Shown here: positions 49,603-58,971 of the stretch, piece by piece
Layout: each line of letters opens with the position of its first letter
Position numbering within the stretch: position 1 is the stretch's first letter
Source: Endozoicomonas acroporae
GTDB taxonomy: Bacteria > Pseudomonadota > Gammaproteobacteria > Pseudomonadales > Endozoicomonadaceae
Reading direction: 5' to 3'
DNA length: 64,000 nucleotides
Assembly: GCF_002864045.1 (NCBI RefSeq)
Contig: NZ_PJPV01000026.1
Location: 38,176-102,175, forward strand
Made by a program: the position numbers and the translations under genes
Notes under the pieces: generated by a model
Database searches by the model: none
What the model was told of the DNA's origin: nothing
Seen by the model: only the letters and a program-made list of their open reading frames with translations

Positions 49603-50367
49603 ATGATGAAAACATTTAACGCAACATTGGTAAGCCTGGCGCTTGCCGTACCGGCCACCAGTCAGGCTATGGATATTTATGCTTTTGCCCGGGGTGGGGC
49701 AGCTTATACGGCGATTAAGGATACTGAGGCTGTCAATCCATTCATTGCAATTGGCAGTACTCCTTCTAACAATGACCCTGCCACTTTCCAAGGCAGTATG
49801 GGGATAGCCAACCTGAATAACGATCACAGCGTTGCTGTTGGAGCTTTTGGTGCCGGACTGGTATTTAGCCCCAATTTCCGTCTGGAGCTTGAAGGGTCTT
49901 ATCAGAAAGAGTCAGATTATCAGATTGATGTTTCTCTGGGCTATCGGTTAACAGGAGGAGGCCCATTCAATGCGACACTTCTTGGTACCGCGTATAACAA
50001 CATCAGTATTGAATCTGAAGTATATATGCTCAAGGCCTATTTCGACCTGCCACTCAATAAACATGTAGTCCCCTACCTTATGGCTGGCGCAGGATATGCC
50101 AAAAACAAGGCATCCGGTGTACAGACCTTTTCAGCAAATGCGAACTGGAATGAAAAATGGGATGACCATAGCAGCAACGAAATAGCCTGGACAGTGGGTA
50201 CAGGCGTCTCCTACATATTCAGTAAACACCTTGCCCTGGATCTTGGTGTCGAACATCGCAACTTGGGAGACTGGGAACTGAAAAACCTGCCAGCTACCGG
50301 TGACGAGTCCCTCAAGGGCAAGCTGGAATCCACCACACTGCTGATGGGCTTGCGTTACCAATTCTGA
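49603..50367 (+). CDS. Outer-membrane beta-barrel protein
   Basis: 254 residues from the ATG at 49603 (a second ATG follows at once). Signal peptide ending at SQA (about residue 23), then alternating amphipathic strands and a terminal phenylalanine (LRYQF), as in 8-stranded porin-like barrels (opacity/OmpW type). Aromatic residues mark strand ends. No ligand can be predicted. Single gene between holC and rapA, ended by a terminator hairpin. Weak Shine-Dalgarno. Confidence 0.82.
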   Translation: MMKTFNATLVSLALAVPATSQAMDIYAFARGGAAYTAIKDTEAVNPFIAIGSTPSNNDPATFQGSMGIANLNNDHSVAVGAFGAGLVFSPNFRLELEGSYQKESDYQIDVSLGYRLTGGGPFNATLLGTAYNNISIESEVYMLKAYFDLPLNKHVVPYLMAGAGYAKNKASGVQTFSANANWNEKWDDHSSNEIAWTVGTGVSYIFSKHLALDLGVEHRNLGDWELKNLPATGDESLKGKLESTTLLMGLRYQF

Positions 50368-50768
50368 CGATCCCCCGGTTATATTTCTGCACAGGCCGCT
50401 GGAAGTTCCTGTGCAGTCCTCCCTCCAGAACACCTTCTTAAAACAAGCCAGGCCAATAAAAGCCAAACTCCCGTCTATAATCATCGTGGCATGCTGAATT
50501 TCGGTCATCCCCGTAGTGCAATTTAAGAGGATTCCGCTAATATAGCGCGCTTTTTGGCACATCGGTCATAATCTTCAGGCAAAACACTTCGGGGAAGCGT
50601 ATGATTGAGATGGCCCGAGTAGCCTGAGAACCTGCTGTTCGATACAGAGGCTCTCTCACCATAAACCATTTTCAAAATACAGTCCGCCGGTCCATCTCCG
50701 GCCTACGCACCGCCCGGGCGGTAACGTATAATGGCGGTCTGTCAGTCAGGCAAGGTTAGTAGTCAAAT
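50368..50768. other. Intergenic region before rapA
   Basis: After the porin terminator there are no clear genes. A promoter for rapA is expected near 50700-50760; no convincing boxes are evident. Confidence 0.4.
50387..50424 (+). terminator. Terminator after the beta-barrel gene
   Basis: CTGCACAGG (50387-50395) pairs with CCTGTGCAG (50408-50416), 9-bp stem, followed by a pyrimidine-rich TCCTCCCTCC. Confidence 0.6.
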
Positions 50769-53645
50769 ATGACGAGTTTCGTTTCTGGGCAACGCTGGAT
50801 TAGTGATACTGAGACCGAACAGGGGCTGGGCACTGTGCTCACCTTTGACAGTCGTATGGTCACCCTGCTGTTTCCTGCCACCGGGGAAACCCGGCTTTAC
50901 TCCATAAACAACTGCCCTCTGACCCGCGTTGAGTTCAACCCCGGAGATCGTGTCGAAAGCCACGAGGGCTGGATTATGCTGGTCACCGAGGTGATTGAGA
51001 AAGATGGCCTGCTGACCTACTGCGGAACCCTCCCTGACGGAGAAACACGACAGCTGCCAGAAGCCGAGCTGGGCAACCATATTCGCTTCAACAAGCCACA
51101 GGACCGGATGCTGGCGGGTCAGATTGACCAGAACAGCAACTTTACCCTGCGTTACAAGACACTCCAGTATAACTTCGGTCTGCGTAAGTCCCCGATGCGT
51201 GGCCTGATTGGCCCACGCACCAGCCTGATTCCCCATCAGCTGCATATTGCCCGGGAGGTTTCCCAGCGCCATGCGCCACGGGTTATGCTGGCCGACGAAG
51301 TGGGCATGGGTAAAACCATTGAAGCCGGCCTGATACTGCACCAGCAACTGATTACCGGCCGTGCCAGCCGGGTGCTGATTCTCTTGCCGGAAAGCCTGGT
51401 ACACCAGTGGCTGGTGGAGATGCTGCGCCGTTTCAACCTGCGTTTCAGCGTCTTTGACGAAGAGCGCTGCCGTCAGTCTCCGGATGAAAACCCGTTTAAT
51501 ACCGAGCAGCTGATTGTCAGCAGCATCGGCTTTCTCTGCCATGATGACGAGCGCCGTAAACAGGCACTGGAAGCGGACTTCGACCTGTTGATTGTGGATG
51601 AAGCCCATCACCTTATCTGGTCTGAAGAAGAGACCAATGCGGAATACCGCTGTGTTGAAGCGCTGTCCCTGCAGATTCCGGGACTCCTGCTGCTGACCGC
51701 AACGCCGGAGCAGATGGGTGCCAAAAGCCACTTTGCCCATCTGCGTCTGCTGGACCCGGACCGCTTCCATGATCTTGCCGCCTTCGAAGCCGAAGAAAGC
51801 CGTTATGAGCCGGTGGCAGAGGCTGTTCAGGAACTTCTGAACAATGACAATCAGACGCTCCCTGCCAAGGCAAGGGACCATCTGATCAGTTTCCTTGGAG
51901 AAGACAGCAAGTCGCTGATTGATATCCTTGATCAGGGTGATGAAGAGGCTCGAAATACTGCCCAAACCCAGCTGCTGCGCCGCCTGCTGGATCGTCATGG
52001 TACCGGCCGTGTGATGTTTCGTAATACCCGGGCAGCCGTTGGCGGATTCTCCGGTCGAGCTGCCCAGGGCTACCCCCAGGCGCTGCCGGAACTGTACGAA
52101 ATCGCACTGGAAGAAGAGTCCAACTACCGCCATAACCTTTATCCGGAGCTGGCTTACCAGGCTCAGATCCGTGTCGATGATATGGACCCCTGGTGGAAAG
52201 TCGACCCCCGGGTAGACTGGCTGATGAACCTGCTGAAACTGCTGAAGAAAGAGAAAGTACTGGTTATCTGTGCCAATGCCAATACGGCACTGGACCTGGA
52301 AAATGCCCTGCGCATACTGTCCGGCATTCCGGCAGCGGTTTTCCACGAAAACATGAGCATTATTGAGCGGGATCGTGCTGCGGCCTTCTTTGCCGAAGGA
52401 GAGCATGGTGCCCAGGTACTGGTGTGTTCAGAAATTGGCAGTGAAGGCCGTAACTTCCAGTTTGCCCACCATCTGGTGCTGTTTGATCTGCCCGAACATC
52501 CCGACCTGCTGGAACAGCGTATTGGCCGACTGGATCGTATTGGCCAGACTGAAGCCATCAAGATTCACGTGCCCTATCTGTCTGGCACCGGTCAGGAGGC
52601 ACTGTTCCACTGGTACGAGCTGGGATTGAACGCTTTTGCCGATACCTGCCCTGCCGGTAGCATGGTGCAGATGCAACTGGGTGAAGCGTTGTTGCCTTAT
52701 CTGCAACCGGGCAGCCAGGCCTCCACAGAAGCCATGGATACCCTGCTGAACCAGGCAGCCCAATTGAACCGGCAACAGATGGAGCACCTTCATAAAGGCA
52801 GAGACCGACTGCTGGAGCTGAACTCCCGGGGCCTGATCTCCAATGAAGATATGATCAACGACATCGAAGAGCAGGAACAGCCAAGACAGCTCAAGCGGTT
52901 TATGGAGAAGCTGTTCGAAGGCTTTGGTGTTGAGGCGGAAGACTATTCCAAACACTGTCTGGTGATTCGCCCGGGCAGCCACATGATCACCACCTTCCCC
53001 GGCCTGCCGGATGATGGCATGACCGTGACCTTTGACCGGGACATGGCACTGTCCAGAGAAGACATGCACTTCCTGACCTGGGAGCATCCCATCGTTGCCG
53101 AAGGCATGGACATGGTGTTGACCAGCGAGCTGGGGAATACCTCTGTGGCTTTGCTCAAAAACAAAGCCCTGAAGCCCGGCACCATGCTGCTGGAAGCAAT
53201 TTACGTCGTAGAAACCAGCGCCGACCGAACTCTGCAGCTGGACCGCTACCTGCCAGCCACACCGATCCGCTGTCTGATCGACCCGGGGTTCAATGACCTG
53301 TCCGAAAAAGTGGCGTTTGATACCCTGAACGCCCAGCTTCAGCCTTTGAAACGGGGTGTTGCCAAAAAACTGGTGAATGCCCAGCGGGCCCCCTTTCTGG
53401 CCATGCTGGATAAAGCCGAAGGGTATGCCAAAGATCGGGTACAACCCATCGTTAATCAGGCCTGCCAGAACCTGCTGACCGATGTCACTGAAGAGATCAA
53501 ACGACTGGCGGCGCTTAAAGTTGTTAACCCGAACGTCCGTGGTGAAGAGATTGAATATCTGAAAAACCGTGCAGCCCTAGGGCATCAGGCACTGCAGAAA
53601 GCGGTTCTTCGACTGGATGCGCTACGGATTATGATTGCTGGTTAA
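50769..53645 (+). CDS. rapA: RNA polymerase-associated ATPase RapA
   Basis: 958 residues, the usual length. A Tudor-like N-terminal domain (about 1-110, FVSGQRWISDTE) precedes the SNF2-type motor: Walker A LADEVGMGKTIEAGL, Walker B DEAHH, then the helicase C half with SEGRNFQFAHHLVLFDLP and QRIGRLDRIGQ. The C-terminus holds the RapA spacer domains. It recycles stalled RNA polymerase in the cytosol. Single gene, ended by a GC-rich hairpin and then a MITE-like element. Confidence 0.97.
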   Translation: MTSFVSGQRWISDTETEQGLGTVLTFDSRMVTLLFPATGETRLYSINNCPLTRVEFNPGDRVESHEGWIMLVTEVIEKDGLLTYCGTLPDGETRQLPEAELGNHIRFNKPQDRMLAGQIDQNSNFTLRYKTLQYNFGLRKSPMRGLIGPRTSLIPHQLHIAREVSQRHAPRVMLADEVGMGKTIEAGLILHQQLITGRASRVLILLPESLVHQWLVEMLRRFNLRFSVFDEERCRQSPDENPFNTEQLIVSSIGFLCHDDERRKQALEADFDLLIVDEAHHLIWSEEETNAEYRCVEALSLQIPGLLLLTATPEQMGAKSHFAHLRLLDPDRFHDLAAFEAEESRYEPVAEAVQELLNNDNQTLPAKARDHLISFLGEDSKSLIDILDQGDEEARNTAQTQLLRRLLDRHGTGRVMFRNTRAAVGGFSGRAAQGYPQALPELYEIALEEESNYRHNLYPELAYQAQIRVDDMDPWWKVDPRVDWLMNLLKLLKKEKVLVICANANTALDLENALRILSGIPAAVFHENMSIIERDRAAAFFAEGEHGAQVLVCSEIGSEGRNFQFAHHLVLFDLPEHPDLLEQRIGRLDRIGQTEAIKIHVPYLSGTGQEALFHWYELGLNAFADTCPAGSMVQMQLGEALLPYLQPGSQASTEAMDTLLNQAAQLNRQQMEHLHKGRDRLLELNSRGLISNEDMINDIEEQEQPRQLKRFMEKLFEGFGVEAEDYSKHCLVIRPGSHMITTFPGLPDDGMTVTFDRDMALSREDMHFLTWEHPIVAEGMDMVLTSELGNTSVALLKNKALKPGTMLLEAIYVVETSADRTLQLDRYLPATPIRCLIDPGFNDLSEKVAFDTLNAQLQPLKRGVAKKLVNAQRAPFLAMLDKAEGYAKDRVQPIVNQACQNLLTDVTEEIKRLAALKVVNPNVRGEEIEYLKNRAALGHQALQKAVLRLDALRIMIAG

Positions 53646-53967
53646 TATTTTCCTAAAGGTTTCTATCTAATTTTTATTCAGCCTGGGGATCCCGCCTGCT
53701 GCCCGCACAAACGGTTCCGGCTTTTCCGGTGGCGGGCAGCACTCCAGGAGCCTGTCCGAGAATAGACTGCCCTACTGCGGTGGCAGCAAATTGGTCTAAA
53801 AATTCCGTTTTGTTCGGCAAATAGCCCCGCTATTCACCTCACAAAACGAAATTTTTATCCTCAATTTTCTGCCATCCTCGCTACGGGCGCTATTCTCGGA
53901 CAGGCTCCTAGTCAACATTATTAAAAATGACAGTTCTTAAGGCTGTCTATTTCCACCAGTCACTGAA
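53646..53967. other. Region after rapA with terminator and MITE
   Basis: GCTGCCCGC (53698-53706) pairs with GCGGGCAGC (53732-53740), a probable terminator of rapA. A MITE-like element follows directly (53746-53910). The last 55 bp lead into the stop of the next, minus-strand gene. Confidence 0.6.
53746..53910 (+). mobile_element. MITE-like palindromic element, family 1 copy C
   Basis: 165 bp with inverted ends AGGAGCCTGTCCGAGAATAG and its complement. Nearly the same sequence as copy A, with the ends as in copy B. No coding capacity. Confidence 0.85.
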
Positions 53968-54960
53968 TTAACGGTACCCAACCGGCTTCTTCATTTTTGC
54001 ATACTTTTTGATAGTGTCGCAGAGGTCTTTTTCAATTTCACCAAGAGGCTCATTGTATGGGGTGAATTGATAATAATCGAATAACAGCTGCATGGTTTTC
54101 AGGAAAACTAACAAGTTATCACTGCCAATAAAATCTTTAAGAATACAATCACTCATGCGGGAACGAACAGTTTCGCGTAATGCAGCACTATTAGCTGAAT
54201 ATCTTAATAAAATATCAATCTTGTGATAATCTTTTTTTCCATCCTCATGCTGTAGTTTTTGTATTTCCTTCAGATGGGAAATTGCATTTTCCTTCTCGCT
54301 GGAATTATGATCAAGTCCTTCTGATTTATCAAGTAACGGATCAACCAATCCCTCACTAAGAACTTTAACTGAGTTGTGCCATGCTTCAAGTTTCCGTTTT
54401 GTTTCCTCTGCCAACTCAATACACGCTTCACTATCGTGGTATGTATCAATATCACAAGTCCTGTTAGTCTTTTTGAGAATATCCTTTCCAAAATCATGCA
54501 ATTTTGATGAAAAGATGTTCAAATTCATTTCTCTGTTGGATGGACAACTTTCACTATCGTGAAAATGGCCTGTAAAAACAGTTAGCCTGATGTTAAAGTC
54601 AGCTACCAAACTATTCAAATGAGTAATTAAATCAAAGCTTTTATGATTAGCAATCAGTTTCTCCATCGGACTTATCGTTACAGCCCTGGTCTCAGAGGAA
54701 TTTTCAGCAAGGGTCGTCACCTCTCGTTCACTAAAGGATTTTTCTTGAAATCTCAACATTACATCAGGGAACTCATTATTTATAAACCACAACATTTCTT
54801 GAATAGTTTCACTGCATCTGACCTTGTCAGACGACTCCAACGTCTTGACAAGTTTATGAAAGGCTTGAGAGACGGAAAAAGTTATCAATGCTGAGCTGCC
54901 AGACGCCGAATGGTCTGTGGAGGCATACTGATTTCTGCCGGTAGTAGTTGCAGGATACAT
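53968..54960 (-). CDS. Hypothetical protein, tandem paralogue 1
   Basis: 330 residues, no signal peptide or membrane segment, mostly charged helix-forming sequence. It shares with the next gene: MYxATT at the start, ETxQEMLWFIxxxFP, AENSSExRxVxISPMEKLIA, AAWHNSVK-type and DFIGSxNLxxFxKTxQxLFxYYQFxPY near the end. No known domain is recognised. The pair has parallel upstream regions (an ATTGACC/GGTCAAT inverted repeat and a leader hairpin). Restricted-range, recently duplicated; could be effectors or structural proteins, with no direct evidence. Confidence 0.68.
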   Translation of the reverse strand: MYPATTTGRNQYASTDHSASGSSALITFSVSQAFHKLVKTLESSDKVRCSETIQEMLWFINNEFPDVMLRFQEKSFSEREVTTLAENSSETRAVTISPMEKLIANHKSFDLITHLNSLVADFNIRLTVFTGHFHDSESCPSNREMNLNIFSSKLHDFGKDILKKTNRTCDIDTYHDSEACIELAEETKRKLEAWHNSVKVLSEGLVDPLLDKSEGLDHNSSEKENAISHLKEIQKLQHEDGKKDYHKIDILLRYSANSAALRETVRSRMSDCILKDFIGSDNLLVFLKTMQLLFDYYQFTPYNEPLGEIEKDLCDTIKKYAKMKKPVGYR

Positions 54961-54968
54961 ATTGGTAT

Positions 54969-55024
54969 TCCCATACTTTTGGGAGTTAAAAGATATTCAG
55001 GATTGACCATAAGATGCGGTCAAT
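54969..55024 (-). promoter_or_regulatory. Promoter and leader hairpin of tandem paralogue 1
   Basis: On the minus strand ATTGACC and GGTCAAT form an inverted repeat (55002-55024) whose first half contains a -35-like TTGACC, with TGAATA about 18 nt on. Between this and the ATG a hairpin TCCCA/TGGGA (54969-54984) would form in the mRNA, ending 8 nt before the start codon. Confidence 0.5.
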
Positions 55025-55065
55025 GCCGGATTTTTATCTCAGGAACTGAATTATTAGCCCCCAGT

Positions 55066-56010
55066 CTACGTCTTCATTGTTGCAAACAATTTGATAGAGT
55101 CGTAGAGATCATTGGTAATTTCACCAAGAGACCCTTCGTATGGGATGAATTGATAATATTCAAATAACCGCTGCAGGGTTTTCTGGAATATTATCAGGTT
55201 ACCACTGCCAATAAAATCAGTAAGAATAAGATCACTCAAGCGGGAACAAACATGATTGTGTAACCCACCTTTAGCTAAATAATTTAATAAAATATCAATC
55301 TTGAAATAATCTTTTTTTCCAACATCTTGCTTTAGACTTTGTATATCACTCAGAGCGGAAAGTGCTTTATCCTTCTCTGTGGAATTGTGATTGAATCCTT
55401 CTGGATCATCAAGAAATGGATCAAGCAATCCCTGACAAAGAATTTTTACCGAGTTGTGCCATGCAGCAAGCTTCTTCTGTGTTGCCGCTACGACTTTCCT
55501 ATTTGCACGGGAACTTTCACAATCCTGGCTAGTCATTTTGTGAATATCATTTCCAAAATCTTCCAATTGTTTTGAAAACTTTTTCGAGGCACGCTCTCTC
55601 ATGTTTGAAGGAAGCTCACTATTTTGTGAATAGCTTATAAAATGTTTTAAGTTAGCGTTAAATTCTTCCACCATACTATTCAAATGAGCAGTTAATTCAG
55701 GACAGTCGTGATGAGCAATTAATTTTTCCATCGGACTTATCGATACTACCCTGGGCTCAGAGGAATTTTCAGCATGGGTTACCTCTCGATTCTCCAAGGA
55801 TCTTTCAAAAAATGCCGACATTTCCTCAGGGAACTGTTCTTTTATAAACCACAACATTTCTTGAAGAGTTTCTCTGCGTCTGTCCTCAGGCAACGACCTG
55901 ACATGGTTTTGATAGGATTGAGGCACGGCAAGAGCTAATGGCATGCCGCCAGACGGCGGCTGAGCTGTGCCGGGGGCAAACTGTTCTGTGCTGGTAGTTG
56001 CAGAATACAT
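55066..56010 (-). CDS. Hypothetical protein, tandem paralogue 2
   Basis: 314 residues, about 40% identical by eye to the preceding gene over most of its length (ETLQEMLWFIKEQFP, SPMEKLIAHHD, AWHNSVKILCQGLLDPFLDDPEGF, DFIGSGNLIIFQKTLQRLF). The N-terminal 35 residues are more Pro/Gly-rich. No signal peptide, no membrane segment and no known domain. The upstream regions match those of paralogue 1. No function can be assigned. Confidence 0.68.
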   Translation of the reverse strand: MYSATTSTEQFAPGTAQPPSGGMPLALAVPQSYQNHVRSLPEDRRRETLQEMLWFIKEQFPEEMSAFFERSLENREVTHAENSSEPRVVSISPMEKLIAHHDCPELTAHLNSMVEEFNANLKHFISYSQNSELPSNMRERASKKFSKQLEDFGNDIHKMTSQDCESSRANRKVVAATQKKLAAWHNSVKILCQGLLDPFLDDPEGFNHNSTEKDKALSALSDIQSLKQDVGKKDYFKIDILLNYLAKGGLHNHVCSRLSDLILTDFIGSGNLIIFQKTLQRLFEYYQFIPYEGSLGEITNDLYDSIKLFATMKT

Positions 56011-56451
56011 GTTAGTGTTCTCATACTTTTATGAGTTAAAAGATATTAAGGATTGACCATAAGATACAGTCAATGCCGGACATTCTCTCAGGAAAAGCCT
56101 GCCAATAACGTCCTTAATTTTTCTACACCGCCTGCTTTGAACAAGTGGCAGTGCCTGTTTTAGTCAGACTCATTCCAAACAGAGATCAGTAATTATTTCA
56201 TTACGATCTTTTGACCAGCAGCCTTATGATAAGTTCCAACTTTTCATACGATCAGTCAAAATACCTATGTGACTCAACCAATTCCCTCGTGATCAGGTTG
56301 CGAATTCCCTCTACAAACTTTACGAGGACTCTCTTGCCAGATGTATACCACCATACTGTCGTTAGCCCGTGTTTGTTTCCAGTATGGATGTTCAAATCAC
56401 ATTGCCCAACCCTTTTACCAACAGGCTGGGCAGTGGTTAAACTTTAAAAAA
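56011..56451. other. Intergenic region between paralogue 2 and BCCT gene
   Basis: Apart from the promoter near 56020-56074 I see no gene; short frames have no support. No obvious terminator for the BCCT gene is visible. Confidence 0.35.
56020..56074 (-). promoter_or_regulatory. Promoter and leader hairpin of tandem paralogue 2
   Basis: Same layout as for paralogue 1: ATTGACT...GGTCAAT (56052-56074) with a TTAATA-like -10, then a hairpin CTCATA/TATGAG (56020-56035). Compared with paralogue 1 both strands of the stem differ but still pair. Confidence 0.5.
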
Positions 56452-58401
56452 TCAAGCTCTGCCCATGCGCATCAGAATTTCTTCTTTAGCCTGCAGACGC
56501 TCCAGCGCTTTCTGCTCTTCCTCTTTCTGACGCATCAGCTCATTAAACTCCATGCGCGCCTGCTGAGCCAACTCAGAAGCAGCCTGCCGCTTCTCATTGG
56601 CCTCAATGGCAACCCGGGTTAATCGCTCAACTTCCTCCAGCAATGGGGCAGGTGCATCCCCCAGATCAGACCCCGTTGCACCACGAGCCATAGCCTCCCG
56701 GCGAATCTGTTTTTTCAGTGCAGCCAGCGCTTCATGGGCCTGACGCTCTGCAATTACGGCTTCTGTCGCCTGATCTTTCAGCTGTTCAAAGCGGGCCAGT
56801 GCAGAACCTTCCAGGCTCCATGGGTCCACTTCCGGCAGTTCTTCAATATTGATGGTGGGTTCTTCGTAGCCTTCCTGGCGGGAGATATCCAGCATGGTGG
56901 CTTTCACTGCAGAAATCATCAACATCACCGCAATCACCAGCAGCGGCAGACCACCGACAATTGCTGCCGTCTGCAAGGTGGCCAGGCCACCCATAAACAT
57001 CAGCACAGAAGGCATCAGTGACAAAGTGAAAGCCCAGAACAGGCGGTTCCAGCGCATGGGATCTTCAGTCACATTAGTCTGAACAACTGACGCGAGAATA
57101 AAGGAGATGGAGTCAAAGGTAGTCGCAGTAAAGATAATACAGAGCAATGTGAACAATACGATAACCACGTAACTGAACGGCAGCTGTTCAAGCACACTGA
57201 ATATAGCGGTTGTTGGGCCTTCAGTATTGAGAATACCCACAACATCCAGTTGACCGGAAAGCTGGAGGGACAGACCAAAGTTACCCAGTACGATAAAGTA
57301 CACCGCACACCCCAGGGAGCCACAGAAAATCGCACCGCCGACCATCTGTTTAATGGTTCGCCCTTTGGAAATACGGGCTACGAACAGTCCCATACTGGGT
57401 GCATATACCAACCACCAGGCCCAGTAGAAGATGGTCCAGTCCTGAGGGAAGTGGGTATCTTCAAAGGTGCCATAACCACCGAAAGGTTCTGCCCAGGTGG
57501 CCATGACGAAGAAGTTGGACAGCATCCGCCCAATGGAGTCCAGACCCGTCTCCACCATAAACAGCGTAGGCCCCACCACCAGGACAAAAGCCAGCAGACT
57601 CAGGGCTCCCCAGAAGTTGATATTGCTCAGCAGCTTGATACCACCATCCATTCCCTTGTACGAGGAATAGGCGAACAGTGCCGTACACACCATCAATACA
57701 CCAATCTGGGTGCCATTGGTGGATGGAATACCGGTCAGGTAGGTAATGCCTTCATTGATCAACGGTGCCGCCAAACCCAGCGTGGTGGCAGCACCACCGA
57801 GCAGGCCAAAAATAAACAGCACGTCAATCACCTTGCCCAGTGGCCCTTTACTGCGAGCTTCTCCCAGTACCGGCATCAGGGCAGCAGATACCTTCAGGAC
57901 CGGGTTTTTGCGCACATGAAAAAAGTAGGCAATGGGAATAGCCGGAATCATATAAATGCACCAGGCAACAGGCCCCCAGTGGAAGATACCGTAGGTGGCC
58001 GCCCAGCGAACTGCCTCTTCACTGCCCGAAGCCAGCTGAAAAGGCGGTGACTGATAATAGTAGGCCCACTCAATACAACCCCAGTAGAGAATGCTGGCAC
58101 CGATGCCACCACAGAACAGCATGGCCGCCCAGGAGGTGGTCGAATACTCCGGCTGCTCATTGGCATCACCCAGCTTGATCTGGCCAATATCGGAAAATAC
58201 CACGTAGGCCATAAACACCACGGCAGCCAGCCCCAGGCCCAGATAAAGCACCCCCATTGTGTCCGTCATAAAGGTTTTTGCGATGGCAATCCAGTGAGCG
58301 CCCTCATCCGGAAACAGTGCCAGCGGTATAACCACCGAGATCAACAAAATAACCGCACCAAAAAAGGTCGGCTTATCAACAAGCTTAAAATGCTCTTCCA
58401 T
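56452..58401 (-). CDS. BCCT-family betaine/carnitine/choline transporter
   Basis: 649 residues with twelve predicted membrane helices (about 10-510). The BCCT signature DWTIFYWAWW is intact, and the region GGIGASILYWGCIEWAYYY replaces the GxGxG loop of sodium-dependent betaine carriers with a CaiT-like sequence. Substrates are quaternary ammonium compounds; which one is open. The C-terminal 130 residues form a long charged coiled coil (about 540-645, rich in Glu/Gln/Ala/Arg), a cytosolic extension longer than usual for the family and a possible osmosensor. The gene stands alone. Confidence 0.9.
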   Translation of the reverse strand: MEEHFKLVDKPTFFGAVILLISVVIPLALFPDEGAHWIAIAKTFMTDTMGVLYLGLGLAAVVFMAYVVFSDIGQIKLGDANEQPEYSTTSWAAMLFCGGIGASILYWGCIEWAYYYQSPPFQLASGSEEAVRWAATYGIFHWGPVAWCIYMIPAIPIAYFFHVRKNPVLKVSAALMPVLGEARSKGPLGKVIDVLFIFGLLGGAATTLGLAAPLINEGITYLTGIPSTNGTQIGVLMVCTALFAYSSYKGMDGGIKLLSNINFWGALSLLAFVLVVGPTLFMVETGLDSIGRMLSNFFVMATWAEPFGGYGTFEDTHFPQDWTIFYWAWWLVYAPSMGLFVARISKGRTIKQMVGGAIFCGSLGCAVYFIVLGNFGLSLQLSGQLDVVGILNTEGPTTAIFSVLEQLPFSYVVIVLFTLLCIIFTATTFDSISFILASVVQTNVTEDPMRWNRLFWAFTLSLMPSVLMFMGGLATLQTAAIVGGLPLLVIAVMLMISAVKATMLDISRQEGYEEPTINIEELPEVDPWSLEGSALARFEQLKDQATEAVIAERQAHEALAALKKQIRREAMARGATGSDLGDAPAPLLEEVERLTRVAIEANEKRQAASELAQQARMEFNELMRQKEEEQKALERLQAKEEILMRMGRA

Positions 58402-58971
58402 AATCTTTGGTCTTCAATAATGCACAGCCGTTGCAGCTGTGAAAACAATCGTTATCAGTTTTAAACAAAAAGGGACGTTAATTTTTTCGGCTACATGTTC
58501 ATGGTAAACATCCTGCCTGATATGCCATTCAAACCGGTCATTTATGCACCAGAGTTTCCGAAGAGATAATAAGCATAAAGACCTACAAAATCTACGGAAA
58601 TATCCATTATTGAGCATATTGGCTAGTTTCTGACACTCGCCTCCTGTCGGGGGAGGGTTCCCGGATCGCTACAGGCCCTAACCTCGGCTTCGATATTCTC
58701 TGCTACGTTTATGTCACTGTCGTGATGATTGTTGCACTCAGGATAATCACATTTACAGATAAACGACGTTAGATTTTTATCGACAAACCCACAGCAGGAA
58801 CAACCATTGGAACGGGGAAAGAATCGGTCTATCCCAACAAGAGTACGACTATTCAGCCCGGTAGTCTGCCTTACCGACAATGATCTGGAATTATGTAATT
58901 ATTTTATTATGTTCAGGGAACCCTCCTGTTTTTATTTTGTCCTACCAGATAAACAAGTAACGGTATGACTT
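58402..58971. other. Intergenic region with tnpB remnant
   Basis: Holds the upstream region of the BCCT gene and a transposase remnant (58623-58880). From 58880 to 58971 the sequence is AT-rich and probably carries the promoter of the plus-strand gene at 58972; no clear boxes. Confidence 0.4.
58623..58880 (-). pseudogene. TnpB/IS605 OrfB C-terminal remnant
   Basis: 85 codons match the zinc-finger end of IS200/IS605-type TnpB: FFPRSNGCSCCGFV with the first cysteine pair, then C-x4-C and NNHHDSDINVAENIEAE with the last catalytic aspartate region. The rest of the protein (RuvC-like part with its other acidic residues) and the element ends are missing. It is a fossil of a transposon insertion. 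Confidence 0.75.
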
